A DNA stretch of 64,000 bases, taken from Calliopum simillimum. Lineage: Eukaryota > Arthropoda > Insecta > Diptera > Lauxaniidae. Below the pieces are notes generated by a model. It was given only the letters and a program-made list of their open reading frames with translations. It ran no database searches and was not told the origin of the DNA. The DNA lies in contig OX638368.1 in the NCBI GenBank assembly GCA_951812925.1, positions 157,962,492-158,026,491 of the forward strand, read 5' to 3'. A program made the translations under genes and the position numbers. Below, one piece after another: positions 46,417-58,905 of the stretch. Position 1 is the first letter of the stretch; each line of letters opens with the position of its first letter.

Positions 46417-47020
46417 TATGTATGTGACTCGTTTTGTGAAAAAATACTTAACGTATGAAAACATGTTTTCGAGAAAAATGCGTTTAAAGTTATTGGTATT
46501 TTAGATGTTTACACAAGTTTTTTATTTGGGACTCATTAAATGGTCGTCTTCAAAGTCAAAAAATGTTTTTAAATTTTTGTAAAGAAATTGACCTAAAACA
46601 GTGGACATCTCAAAATCGATTTTTTCACTCGTTAGGTATGTTTTCACAAAACATATGTTTTAAAATAAAAACACTCCTCTTTTTAGGCAAAAAATGAGGA
46701 AATTGTAAGGCAGGAAATCTTGAAAGTAAAAAAACATTGAACCCTAAACCTGCTATTGTAGTATGTGAACGCCCACCCATGTAATGTAAAATTTCTAAAA
46801 CAGAATATCCACATGTATACGTATATATATATCCAAAAATACGCTTAGTACACTCTCACATCTAAGATAATCTGGAATGCACTTATTAATATTCACATTC
46901 AGAAGACCAATATTCTTAAGAAACAATATCAATGCACTTTTATTGGGTCCTTAACTTAAGAAGCTAGTTTTTTTTTGCTGAAAATATGCATTTATTTTGA
47001 TAACAAAACGAATAAACACA
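46417..47020. other. Non-coding stretch
   Basis: Nothing recognised apart from the 3' flank of the mariner relic. Confidence 0.4.
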
Positions 47021-47470
47021 TTATTCAAAGAATTGTCCATCGGAAGCCATTACTTTTTCCCATCTTTCTGGCAACATATGTTCTGAAGTGAATCCTATTC
47101 CAGTGAGAGCGTTTTGAATCGATCGAAACAAATGATAGTGAGACCACTGTTTTCCAAATAGTTTTTGACCGGTATTGCAGCATGAGGCCGAGCATATTCC
47201 GGGCATTTTTCGTTGATTGCTCTCTTCAAACGAATCAATTGTGTTCGATAGAGGTCACCTTTGATCGTCTGACCCGATTTCAACAGCTCGTAACACAACA
47301 CACCCTTCTGATCCCACCAAATACAGAGCATTTGTCTTCGATGTCAAAATCACCACTTTTCAATAGTGCGCATCACTTTTGACACACTCCAACCTCTGCA
47401 TCATGTTCAGCTTAAGCTTCCGTAAGCAATTGATGAGCTTCTGTTATCTTTTTTAATTAAAATTCGTCAA
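47021..47470 (-). pseudogene. mariner transposase with large internal deletions
   Basis: On the minus strand: an N-terminal piece around KSGDFDIEDK (end of the helix-turn-helix region), then MLCIWWDQKGVLCYELLKSG and IRLKRAINEKCPEY, then ARPHAAIPVKNYLEN, and in another frame HYHLFRSIQNALTGIGFTSE and LPERWEKVMASDGQFFE, ending at 47,021. The order matches classical mariner (mauritiana-like) transposase, but the stretches around the second and third catalytic aspartates (HDNARPH and SPDLAPSD) are deleted or broken, and the first catalytic segment is missing too. It is dead. No terminal inverted repeats were found. Confidence 0.75.
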
Positions 47471-48934
47471 TTTTATGGAATAATTCCGAAACGTTAAACT
47501 GTACGTGTACATGATGATTTATGATTTATAGAGCACGAAATTATTAAACGGGTGGTCTGTTTTTTTCGTGCGACTTATCGTTCATGAAATTTGGAGTTAT
47601 AGTTAAAATATGTGTTACGCCTCTTCCAAGCATAAAATCATCTCTCAATTCGAAACAAGGCCCCTTAAAAACCAAACTGATTTGGAAAAATACGGTTTGC
47701 AAATTTTGAATAATCGACAATCTTTAGAAACTTTTTCAAGACCAGGACCAAGACTTAAGGTCCTAGACCAAGACTCAATATCAAAGGCCAGACCCAATAT
47801 CCTAGACCAAGACTAAGACCCAGAACACCATTTCAGTAGATTCGACTATGTTTGACTTAAATTTTAAAGATGATTCCACTGAGATGATTTTTGATTTCAG
47901 AAACGGTTTCTTAAAATGCAATATCATACATAAAAGAAGTAATTTTTTTTAATCTAAGTATTTTCTCAGTACTATAATCGTCTACAAGAAGCTAATTCCA
48001 TTGACACAGGCAATTCCATGATAAAATTTTCTTTATACAGCAGCATTTTGAAATTAATTTGTTGGATGTAAATATAACACCATTCACTTGATTGTCTGTC
48101 TGCCAGAATGTCGTCGTCATCGTAACAAAGTCTTGCCGCCTAATAATAAAGCGCTGGACTGATGGACCAATGAGCCATATAGCAAATGTACTCCAACGCG
48201 TTGAGCAAAAGCGAAACAAGTGCACATTTGTTGTTGTTGTTGTTGCTGTACATTGACAGTTGTAAATGTTCTTCAAAAGGTGCTAATAGACTGCCACCAG
48301 CGCCGAAGCAAATTTAGTGATTTTCATGTGGCACGGTAGGGTCAGGTCTGGGAGTGTCGGTAGAAGTAAAGTGATGTTTTTTTTTTTTTTTGCTTATTGA
48401 TAACGTCTATTGGTAGCAATAAATGAAAGGTAGTATTCGAATGTATCATACGAGTATGTATGTTGAAGAAGCTTCATTGATGGGACTTTGCAAGAATGCC
48501 GACTTTAATTCTTAATGCCTTTATATTAATAGCCAGTAGTCATTAAACCGCCGAGAAGCAGTGGCTAACAAAATTATATGAGACCATAAAGGAATTCTTA
48601 TTACTGTGCTAAACACTTCTAAGGGTTGAGTAAAAGATTTTTTTTTTTTTTTTTTTCAATACTCAAACAATATCTTCACTTCTGTGCGAGAATATTGCTT
48701 TGAATGGACATATGTATATAGACAGTTTAATTGTAAATTTGTACTGAGTGTTCGATTTAAGTAAATTGTTTGTTTATTTTTAAAAAGGAATAAGTCCAAT
48801 TTGGGCATTTTATTTAGATATATCTTCTTATGTTTAAAATCACAAATTCGGTAGAACACAATTTCATCATAAGCTACTTAAAAAAATTTTCCAATTTTAT
48901 TCATTTTTAGCAAAATGCCAGCCAATTCATAATA
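47471..48934. other. Non-coding stretch
   Basis: A purine-rich imperfect repeat of CCAAGACT/CTAGACC words at 47,735-47,825 has a relative at 50,750-50,840. A TTG run (48,231-48,246) and a poly-T run are present. No gene. Confidence 0.4.
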
Positions 48935-49313
48935 GCCGTGTTTTTTTTGACGCGTATATACAATTGTGGATACCTTCAAATTGCGATAACTTATGAACGG
49001 TGAGTTGTACGATAAAAAGTCCAAGGGTCTTTTTCAAGGAGAACCACATGCTCTACAAATAATTTTAATCTTTTGTAAAAAAAAATTAATTATTTAGAAG
49101 TTATTTAAAAAAAAGTGATTTTTTGCCATTTATCGGCGCTAACCAGTTTTTATAAAATACCTCCTTAAAAATAAATTTTTTTAAATATAAAATGAAAGAA
49201 AACGTGATTCTCCATAAAAGTTTCTTAGAGTTCTATTGTGTGACTTACTGTTCATGAGTTATCGCAATTTGAAGGTATCCACAATTGTATATACGCGTCA
49301 AAAAAAACACGGC
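48935..49313. mobile_element. 379-bp MITE with TA target duplication
   Basis: Ends GCCGTGTTTTTTTTGACGCG and its exact inverse, with the inverted repeats extending through ATACAATTGTGGATACC for over 60 bases and more weakly to the middle. TA lies outside both ends (48,933-48,934 and 49,314-49,315). Confidence 0.88.
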
Positions 49314-50967
49314 TAATATGACATTAATTTTGCCTTTAAATGAACTTGCACCGCTATTAACGACACATTTCCACAGTTATGGTTCGATTTTCATAAATTT
49401 TATTATATATTTTTTATTTTTTAAACGCAACAAACAAAAGAAGGATATTTGAAAAAAAAAAAAAAACGATCAAGATTTCACATGATGTCTCCGGTTTTTT
49501 TGAAAATTGGTGAAAAGTTAGAATTTGACATACATAAAACTGTTGTAAAATGATTTTATAAAATTCCGATAATTTTCAATTGAACTTTTGAATGCTCACA
49601 TATTTAAAAATTCATATTTCCTAGGCTTTTTTTCCGATTTTACCGAAATTTTTAGGGTTATTGTAGAAAAGCATGAAATTTTGAAAAATAAAACTTCTTG
49701 CGTTCTTTACAAAATTTTTAAACTTTTTAAAAAAAAAAACACACCAACTCACTATCTTAAATCCAAAACTGACTGAGCTGAAAATGCACTGAATCTTCCC
49801 TTTTTCTTCACTTTCAGTTCCGTATTTACTCAATATTTAAAAAATGTACAGTTAGAATAAGAAAGACTGAGGGACCCAATTATATGTAGGGTAAACGCGG
49901 GAGTTAAGGTACCCTTGGGTGATATGGCACCCCTGGGTTATATGGCTCCCTTGGGTGATATGGCACCCCAATCAATTTCAATACTTGCAGCTGGCATAGC
50001 ATTTAAATATGGACACAGATTAATTCAGCTGCGCGAGAGACTTTGTGGTGAGTAGTTCGTCTAGCTGTTGTTGCAACTGTCACTAGTGTGTGGGATTTTT
50101 AAAATAATTTTGGGAATCTAAACGACTGACTTCAGTTTTGCATATATTTCGAGAAGCAGTAAAGCGGTGAGTATTTAATATAGCTATATGGTGCATATAA
50201 AAAAACAAACTGAATTGAATATGATTTCGTTTTCGGATGAATACGAGCGAGAGTAAACATATTTTTTCGTTTCGTGGCAATTTAATCGGTAAATACCGAA
50301 AGGGAGATATGGCACCCCATTACTACGGGTGATATGGTTCTGCTGCCATTTCTCCCTTTGCATGTTATGAGATATTTGGGATTACAAATATGAAGTGTTT
50401 GAATTTACACTCACTTCAGAATCGGAGAATTTGAGTCAGGCTCCAAATGTTCTGTTGTATCGTTAGTGGCACCCATTGTTCACACAGATTTTTAAAATCA
50501 AAACCTTAATTTAAAATATTGCTCAGTATGTCTATTGTAATGCCTCGAGCTTCTAAAAAATCTTTTTCAGCTTATCAAAAATTTTCCACAAATGGGTATA
50601 TCCAATATTTTTGTGAAGTTCTTCACGTAAATCATATTCAAGGCCTATACTACTATATTTATTCTTCTCCTGCACTTTCTTGTATATGGTTTGATCGCGG
50701 TTATGGGATATATTAACTTTTTCCATATTTTTTGTTTCTTAAGTCAATGTCAAAGCCAAATCAGGACCAGGACCTAGACCAGGATTAATACTCAATGTCC
50801 AAGACTTAATATTAAAACAAAGGCCAAGAAAAAGACTCAAAAATTTAAATGTTCCTGGTCATGGTTTGCTCATTATTACATATAACTAAGTACGGCTAAT
50901 CATTCAATATGGTTTTTATATTATGTCTAATGTTACTACATAAGTAGAATGTACTTATCTATATTTT
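49314..50967. other. Non-coding stretch with old repeat fragments
   Basis: 49,490-49,760 is a diverged single arm of the 32.3-kb foldback. 49,915-50,340 has five copies of a GGGTGATATGGCACC-type unit, two of them far apart, perhaps ends of an element. 50,750-50,840 repeats the CCAAGACT motif. No gene. Confidence 0.45.
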
Positions 50968-51744
50968 TATACCCTACACCCAGGGTATATTCACTTTGTC
51001 CTTCCGTTTGTAATACAGAGAAGGAGGCGTGGCAGATATAGAAATATATATATTCTTGATCAGCGTCACCTCCTGAGTCGATATAACCATGTCCGTCTGT
51101 CTGGCTGGCTGTGTGTTGAAATACACTTTTTGGGAAAACTGAGCAAGATAGTTCAATGAAATTTAGTACGCTGCCTCCGTCGTCAAAGATAGCTCGTGAA
51201 ATTGAAAACGAGCTAATCGGTCAACGGACACCCCTACCGCCCATACAAAATATATATTCAAAATACAATTTTAGGAGTATTTTTCACGACAATGCAACCA
51301 AAATACACTTAAATACTACGCATTGTAAGTGTAAACTCTAAAAAAAACTGAGCAAATTCGGACAAGAGGGCGTGGCACCTCCCATATAAGCAAAAGCTTC
51401 AGAACGCTATACTGAAAGCGTTTTTTGAGATATTCAAACCCAATTTGACTCAGACACTAAGAATTATAAATGAAAGCTCCCAACCAAAATTGAGTGAAAT
51501 CGGACAAGGGGGCGTGGCACCTCCCATATAAGCAAATGTTTCAAAATGCTATACTGAAAGAGTTTTTTGAGATAATCCAACCAAATTTCACTCAGACACT
51601 AAAAACCATAAATGCAAGCTCTGTACAAAAACTGGGTGATCTCGGACAAGAGGGCGTGGCACCTCCCATATAAGCAAAATTTTTAAAATACTGCAGTGTA
51701 GGGTATTTACTTTTTGGCCAGGCCAAAAGTTACACCCTTACTAG
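50968..51744 (+). mobile_element. Full-length Helentron-like (DINE-1/HINE-type) element
   Basis: The best copy of the family. The 5' end has a small hairpin (TATACCC...GGGTATA). A CCGTCTGTCTGGCTGGCTG segment and CGGTCAACGGACACC follow. Three tandem units start with GGGCGTGGCACCTCCCATA at 51,368, 51,510 and 51,652, an exact 142-base period. The 3' end is the hairpin CTTTTTGGCCAGGCCAAAAG (51,710-51,729), then ACACCCTTA and CTAG (51,741-51,744). Hairpin plus CTAG is the Helitron/Helentron end; an insertion between T bases fits the flanks. No RepHel gene, so non-autonomous. Confidence 0.65.
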
Positions 51745-52584
51745 TTTTGGTTCTCATTGCGAACATTTGTTTCATTATATTCAAAGTCACAATTCTATAA
51801 CAAACGTTATTGTACTTATTTCATCAATTGTTACCATATGTAATTTCAGGCCCCTTTCAATTATTACATGAATGTAGTTTTATCATTCAAACCCAAATAA
51901 ACGTCAACGAGTCAAAAATTTCTGTCAAATAATTTGTTGTTTTTTCTGCGTTTTGATGTTTTATTAACAATGGACGCGTGTTCCATATTGCACCAACAAA
52001 CGGTTTTATTGCTTTTTTTACCTTTTTACCAGATTGCTGTGTCATTGCTTCAAACGCGCAACCAAGGACTCCTAAATTTCCGCTGACCGTTGACAAGGAT
52101 GCATAATGATGATTTTATGAAATTTTGTTAACAAGCAGCAGCACCAACTCGGGCTGAAATAATTTTGGTCAATGATCACATGTTTGGACAGATATTCCAT
52201 GACTTGCATTTTAAGGTTTTTTGTTGAAGTCTTCTGAAAATTTAGTGGCATGAATTGGTTGTCTGACTTACTGACTGAGGGTGTGTGTATGCAGTTTGGT
52301 GTTCAATGAACTGCAATTTGTAATACATATTACCATACAATGTTTTACATTTATTATTTTCTGGTTAAAATTCCTTTTTTCCGTTACATTTTTAAAGATT
52401 TTTTTCTTCACATAAAAAAAAAAAAAAATAAATGCTGACCAAACGGTAGCGATTTGCTGGAAAGTCTGAAATTTCCATATATTTACATAAATGTATATTT
52501 TCATGACAACAGATAAAAAAATGAGTTGATAAATGTCAACAAAATGTGGAATTGGATGAGTATCAAAAACTCAATTAGTATTGC
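51745..52584. other. Non-coding stretch
   Basis: Nothing recognised. Confidence 0.4.
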
Positions 52585-52977
52585 AAGGATTTTATGGTCA
52601 TTTTTGCGATTTTATGGCACTAGATGAATTTATTTCGGTTAAGTTTGTTCGGCTTTTTTTTTCTTCTATTCACTAGCTACAACATTGCTGAAGTCATCAA
52701 AACAACATTTTCGGCTCGTTACCGAGATATAGCCATATGAAAAAATCGAAAAATCGCTCAAAATCCAATTTGAGGCAAAAAGTTGCAATTTTCCTGGGTT
52801 TTGAGCGATTTTTCGATTTTTTCATATGGCTATATCTCGGTAACGAGCCGAAAATATTGTTTTGATGACTTCAGCAATGTTGTAGCTAGTGAATAGAAGA
52901 AAAAAAATGCCGAACAAACTTAACCGAAAAAAATTCATCTAGTGCCTTAAAATCGCAAAAATTACCATAAACTCCTT
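52585..52977. repeat. Foldback element, two 179-bp arms
   Basis: Arms 52,585-52,763 and 52,799-52,977 are near-identical inverted copies (for example GGCACTAGATGAATTT and CTCGTTACCGAGATATAGCC with their inverses) around a 35-base loop. RNA from either strand would form a long hairpin. No target duplication identified. Confidence 0.85.
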
Positions 52978-54654
52978 ATATGAGCCAACTTTGCAAAACG
53001 CTCTGACAGAATTACTTGATTCGGCGAGTACTTCGACCCTTATAACGGATTTTAGTTCACCGTCAATGACTTGAAAAATGTTGCACTGTGTTATTGACGA
53101 AGCCATTCAGCCATAAATGAGCCTCATTGCTGAAGATGACGTAACTCTCTTAAAGTTGAGGCCACTGACTCCGAATTTCGTTAGTAAATTTTAATAATTT
53201 CTACTCGTTGTTATATATGTTGATTTTTAAAAGTTTTTTTTTACTATTTTAAAAGTTTTGTGGAAATTTAATTTTTCTATACAAAATTTTAAGTTTTTTG
53301 CAAATTTTGAAAAGATCGGAAAATGTCTATACTTTGATTTGTTTGAAAATCTTAGCAGACTTAATATTTCGAATCGTCTTAATGTTTTGTTGAATATCCT
53401 TATCATCTCCAGCGTGTTTGAACATGATTTTAGTATGCAATAGAAATATTGCGTTAAGATTTCAAAGGCAATTTGCAGAATAGTTTTTTTTTATTATTTT
53501 TTAAATCACCCTAAAGATAATAACACAAAAACATTACAAACACTTCCACAATCAACTTTGATGAACATTAACAGTTTTTGAAAGGAGGCTTCAAAAATGT
53601 CTCTGTGTACATTTGTCTTGTTGAGATGTGTTGAACTCTCATGTTAATCCATTTAATCTAAGGCGATGAGCGATGAGCAGCGTTTGTTTTTCTTTTTTTT
53701 TTTCTCCATCTTCTGCTTTATTTTTGAAGAATCACTCTATAGTTGGCTCCGCATAGTGATTGAGAGTTGAGAACTCCAAGTCCAAGTAGATTGAAATGAT
53801 TTTAAAGACTCTTCAAGTCCAATTCACGTTTCCCCAACAAGGCAAGTTGGTAACAATGTGGCAAGGTATCTAAATCAAATGACATGAGTGGCGGCGCTGT
53901 GCAACGTCGATCTCAGTATTATAGCAACAGCAGTCTAAGCTCCAACCAACAACCATCAACGTGATCTACGCCAAGCCAGTGGCACTTTGCACGATTATGT
54001 GTGCAGCTCCAAAGTGTTAATATCGAAAGCTGGCGCTAAGGTGTCTTTTCTTCCTTTCCCTGCTTAATGCCCAACTTAAGAAGGAAGATGAGATGAGAGA
54101 AAAAAATCATTTAAAAATAAAAAAAAAATCTAAATCTGCAATGTCATTATGGAGCTACCACAAAAATGTGACCATCAATCGAAAAAGAATACCAAGTTGC
54201 AGGAAAATTGTAGAAACTAACTGTAAGATGGATAGATAGATTGTTGACTCAGTTTTATATTTGTGTAAGCGTAAGCATAAAAAGGGAAAAGTGAAATGCT
54301 CATGTTCGCACCCTGTATATTTAAGTAAACACACAATTCGTTCTACAAAGAAGTAGCCGCTATGAAGAAAGGCCTACAATGCGTGTGGTCTTAACACTTT
54401 TAAAAGGTTGGGAAACGAGTTGTGTGGAAAAGATGAAGACTAGACTGAATCAATCAAAGTAAATTTTCTAATTTCTGTAATCACTTTTTTAAATCTTAAA
54501 GATGGTATCTAGAAAGTGAGTTGAGAATTATTTCAGATTTTTTGAAGGTCATTTAGAGTTAACCCTAGTTAGTGTCATATAAAGTGACGTCATAATACGG
54601 TTTTTCTTTCAAACTCAGAAATGTACGAAATGGTAATTATCAAAAATATCAAAA
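52978..54654. other. Non-coding stretch
   Basis: 53,880-54,070 is less AT-rich with CAACAG/CAACCAACAACC words and could be single-copy regulatory or UTR sequence. No gene. Confidence 0.35.
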
Positions 54655-54825
54655 ACAAAAAAAAAATAAAAAATTCCAATGAAAAACATCCAAAAATAAA
54701 AACATCAAATAAAAGAAAACATCCATAAAAAAATTTTAAAAAATTTTTGGATGTTTTTTTTGGATGTTTTTTTTGGATGTTTTTATTTTTGGATGTTTTT
54801 CATTGCATGTTTTTTTTGTATATTT
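54655..54825. repeat. A-rich/T-rich inverted repeat
   Basis: AAAACATCC units on the left face GGATGTTTTTT units on the right; several tandem copies on each side. Confidence 0.75.
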
Positions 54826-55130
54826 TTGAGTGGAATCGTACGAAATGCGTAATATGACTATGATCAGTCCTCGATCCATAGTGGGCAAGTTTCTAGTCAG
54901 CATCTGTTCCATATTGGGCTGCTGCCAAATGATAGGTCACACCAGTGGCTTCTGCACTTACATTAAACAGTTACTAAAGTCGTCTGTCCTCAATGGTAAG
55001 AGTGGCTTAATTTGAAAGTGAATTTGGCCGGCGGCGCTTACCGTATTGAGCCGTTAGCCGATAATTTAGTGCGGAAGCTTTGCTGACAATAAAATATTAA
55101 TGAAGCATTTGTCTTTGTACTATTTCCGAA
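54826..55130. other. Unassigned stretch with a protein-like frame
   Basis: The frame at 54,830-55,015 contains LVSICSILGCCQMIGHTSGF and is followed by a donor-like GGTAAGAG, but I recognise no family and no acceptor supports it. Confidence 0.25.
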
Positions 55131-55355
55131 TTGCTTCATTGCAAACGAGAACAAGCTATGCAAAAGGTGATCGACATGACATGCTCTCCGGAATCCACAC
55201 AGCGAAGTTCACAAGAACTTGATTGGAATCAGCAAGGCAGTAGAGGCCGTAATAGATCAAAAGCCACCTGCAATAGGTCATTGGAGATGGAAGTTCATAA
55301 AACAGGAACGACGCGTCGTGGAAAGAGACAAATGGCATTGCAAAGGATCACATGA
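55131..55355 (+). pseudogene. RTE-type LINE C-terminal remnant
   Basis: The frame reads ELDWNQQGSRGRNRSKATCN and RSLEMEVHKTG, corresponding to the NPQG-RGRP-W tail seen in the LINE at 30,310-30,835 but on the plus strand and in diverged form. The reverse transcriptase is missing. Confidence 0.55.
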
Positions 55356-55504
55356 GAAAGAAACTTTTTATTTTGGTCTTTTAATTCATTAGGAGTCAAA
55401 GAATTATACAATTATTAGATCGCGGTGCATGAAACGGCTTTGGGTGACTTCGCAATAAAAAATCTAAAAAAATTTTCGGCTCCACAGTATTTCCTAATTT
55501 TTTT

Positions 55505-55906
55505 TATACTCTGCACCCAGGATGTATTCACTTTGTCCATCCGTTTATAACGCGGATAAGGAGGCATGGCAGGTATGGAAAAGTATACATATGCTTGATG
55601 AGCATCACCTCCTCAGTTGATATAGCCATGACCGTCGGCCTGGCTGGCTGTGTATGGAAATATTTTTCACGGGAAAACTTTCCAAGATAATTCAATATAA
55701 TTTAGCACATTTGTTTCGTCGTAGGGTATAGCTTGTGGGATTGAGAATGAGCGAAATCGGTCGACGGACACTCCTACCACTGATACAAAAAATATATTCA
55801 AAATGCATTTTTATGAGTATTTTTCACGACAATGCAACAAAAATAGTCATAAATACTAGGGACGGTAGGCGGTACAAGACCAATTTCAAAATACTGCAGT
55901 GTAGGG
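55505..55906 (+). mobile_element. Helentron-like element, left part, split by a hAT insertion
   Basis: Begins near TATACTCTGCACCCAGGATG and carries the family segments up to CTGCAGTGTAGGG. It resumes at 57,883 with GTGTAGGGTATTAAAT, so the 1,976-bp hAT element lies between. The 142-bp units are mostly missing from this copy. Confidence 0.6.
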
Positions 55907-57882
55907 CAAGGGAGTCAGCGTAGAACAAAAGTGAGCCAATTTTGGCTCGACCAACAACATCAATATTTCTGTACAACAATCACTGAAATAATTTTTGTTG
56001 TTTTTTTTACGCTCGTCAAAATTTCGCGTTTTTGTTGCTTTTTTTGCGTACACACAAAATCGAACTCGAACACACATAAAACAACAACAACGACTACATC
56101 GCATCAAAAACAAAAACAACAAACAATATGGGTATTAATGCGTTGATGCGCAGTTGCGAAAATGCAAGTCTTGAACGCACTAACGCACAGTGGTTCCAAA
56201 TTCACATTTAATGCGAATTAATTCAATTTTTTACATCTCTTAAAATTAAAAAACATGCTTCATATCTAATGTTTAATAACCAAACTATGATATAACGTAT
56301 AAATATACTAAAACAAGTTGGTATTTTTGTAGTATGGTATCATCAAACTTAACAAATTGTTAAAATTTTTTTTTGTGGTAAAAATAGATACTAGCAATCA
56401 CTCACAGATTTATTGGACTTGTTTGTTGTTATTTATTTTCTCAATCTGTTATTGAATTGTCAACACTATAAGCTTAACTTCAAGAATAAAAAACGGCAAG
56501 TTCACCTTTTTTATTATCAATAAAAACATGTCTAAGATGTACAAAATTTAATTCATCGAAACTTTAAAAAAATTGCAGACAATTGCAGATATTAAAATGT
56601 ACCGAGTTTGATAGTCTATATACTGCACTTTAATAATTGGAAAAAAAATTATTGCCATCCTCCAGCCTTGTACATTTTCGGCACTTTTTCTGTAGACATG
56701 TCCAAAATAACTAATTTCGAATTGTTTGAAGAATGGCTGAAATCCAAAAATTTTACTAGATCTGATTGTGTTAGCCCCTAGTAATTTTATAAAGAACATG
56801 GGTACACAAGACGAAATAGATGAATTTGCCAAAAATATTAAATGTCGATGGAAAAAATAAGAAAACAAGTCAAAATTCATTAGAGCTAGTAAATTATGGG
56901 TGGAAACATATGTATAGCTTTGTCTGTCAGTGAAGACGATTTAGTACAACCAACAACATCAAAAGTTGGAAGTCCATCGAAAAACTTTATGAATTTAATA
57001 AAAATTTAACCTTTTAAATCCTTTTGCTTTTTACTCAAAAATTTTTATTTTTAAATTGATAGGTTTTAATTAAATAAAAACTAAAATAAATAAAAATCTA
57101 CTGGTATTTTTTGCAATTGTTTAACAAAACAAAGAATTTATTCGATAAATTTAATAGTCAACAATCTGGTACTAAATTTTAGAATGATTGCTTACATAAT
57201 GCACTAAATATAACATTAAAGGTGCATTTTTTGTATGAGACGTACCACACCCAATGGTGCCATTGCGCCCACTTTTACCTCAGATACATACTATAGCAAG
57301 TAGACCTGCTGTATGAAATTTCATACTAATTGCTTCATTAGTTTTCTTAATATAGCTTTTTATAATTATAAGGGCGCGCCAGCGGCGGTGCCACGCCCTT
57401 GCATTGAGCTTCAATTAAATCCAAACTATTATGGAAAATCAAATCTACACATTTTATGAGGTTTCTATGAAGGAAGGAATTTATTCGCATTAAATGTATG
57501 TTTTGAACCACTGTGTAACGCCTGAACGTTCAATGTGAATATTTTTTCCATCTTGAGAAATTGCAGAAGCAGTCCGGAGTTTTCGGTAATGTGTTTGTTG
57601 TTTTACAAATGTCAAACTTTCGCAAGCCGCACTTCCGCAACGACGCAAGAGCATTGCGCATCATCGCGTGAATACCCCTACTTTTTGTGTGTGCCCTAGC
57701 CCTTAGAAATTTTGAAAATTGTTGAAATATTATTGCTGTCGTAAATGAGGCATGAAAAAACAACAAAAAATGGTTTTTGTGATTGCTGTAATTCGAATTT
57801 GAAGTTGCTGCAAAAGCGAAAATTTTGCGCTGACTGCGCTGCATGCGCTTGGCACAGTGATTTCAAAACGCTGACACCCTTG
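55907..57882. mobile_element. 1,976-bp hAT-type element with 8-bp target duplication
   Basis: Ends CAAGGGAGTCAGCG and, inverted, CAAGGGTGTCAGCG. GTGTAGGG lies directly outside both ends (55,899-55,906 and 57,883-57,890), a perfect 8-bp duplication inside a Helentron copy. CAAGGG-type ends with 8-bp duplication fit the hAT group. The element is itself interrupted by another at 56,187-57,515. No transposase of its own is recognised. Confidence 0.8.
56187..57515 (+). mobile_element. Inner DNA transposon, hAT-like, nested in the hAT element
   Basis: Inverted ends ACAGTGGTTC(C/A)AAA plus ACATTTAATGCGAAT words match left and right. TAACGC lies outside both (56,181-56,186 and 57,516-57,521); the right end has one extra base, so the exact duplication length is unclear. 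The CAGTGG ends are hAT-like. A short plus-strand frame near 56,699-56,783 reads MSKITNFELFEEWLKSKNFT and continues after a stop as EIDEFAKNIKCRWKK, possibly the N-terminal remnant of a transposase I cannot place. Confidence 0.6.
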
Positions 57883-57918
57883 GTGTAGGGTATTAAATAT
57901 TTGGTCAAAAATTGGTCA
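57883..57918 (+). mobile_element. Helentron-like element, right part
   Basis: GTGTAGGGTATTAAAT then TTGGTCAAAAATTGGTCAA, a diverged version of the family 3' end. Completes the copy that starts at 55,505. Confidence 0.45.
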
Positions 57919-58905
57919 AGAAAAAGAAAAAAAAAGTTTTTAAGCTTACCAAAAAATTCTAAACAGGTATTTTTTGAACTTTTTTTTCGTAAGATGCCAT
58001 CCTCCTGAGTAAAAAAGCGTTTTGTCTACCACGGGCGTTCAAAAGCCAAAAACACTTATTTAGCGCCCGAATATCATCTTGAGTCATATACCATTTTAAA
58101 GCTTATAAATTGTATTATTTAAAGTACAATGCTTTAAAAAGGGGTTTTTTTTTTTAAAAAAAAAAGGATTTTTTAATTTAAAAATTTTTTTTTGAGAAAC
58201 CTGTTTTTTAAAAGTTATATTTTTTTATAAAAAGAACACTTGGAAATAGAATAAAACTAGTTACTAGCTTTGAAGAAAAATCGCCAACTTCAACACCCTG
58301 TGTTTTAACAACAAATGGAACTAGGGCCAAATCGTCCCGCATTATTAATTTTGCACACCGGAATTACCATATTGCCAAATTTGAGCTAAATCGGTCACAA
58401 AGAAACTTTCAGCTGGTACACTTGGCTTGGTTTGCTTCATTTGCGACCGTCCAGTGGAAAAGGTACCTTATCTTCACAAAATAAAAAAACTTTTTTTTGC
58501 ATTTTCTAAATATACCAACAATTTTGAACAGAATGACACCTCGATCACTGGAAAATTCCAAAAAGTTTACTGAGTTAAAGCATTTTGAAATCGTAAAATG
58601 AAAAACTCAAGTTTGTTGATATCGAAGTTTGTCAATTTTCAATTTTTACAGCATAGAGTTTCGGTAAGACCGTTTTTTTATTGGTATTTATAATTTGATA
58701 ATCCACCTCAAATCAGTTGTAAAATGTTCAGTGCATGTCTAAGCACTGACTGAATTCCACCATAAACTGAAAACCGGAATTTTAACACGCAACCTGGCAG
58801 GTTCTTCTATCTGGGAGCTAAACTATTCATCGATAGAAAAAATTGATTCATTACACAGTCCTGCGTTTTTAAAAAGTTAAAAAAGTATGAAATCAAAGCA
58901 GGTGA
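57919..58905. other. Non-coding stretch
   Basis: 58,140-58,270 resembles 22,980-23,100 (ATAAAAAGAACACTT and TAGTTACT). No gene. Confidence 0.4.

Noticed and set aside
57365..57395. Another Helentron-like GCCACGCCC word
   Set aside because: Only a short GC-rich hairpin matches; the neighbouring family words are missing.
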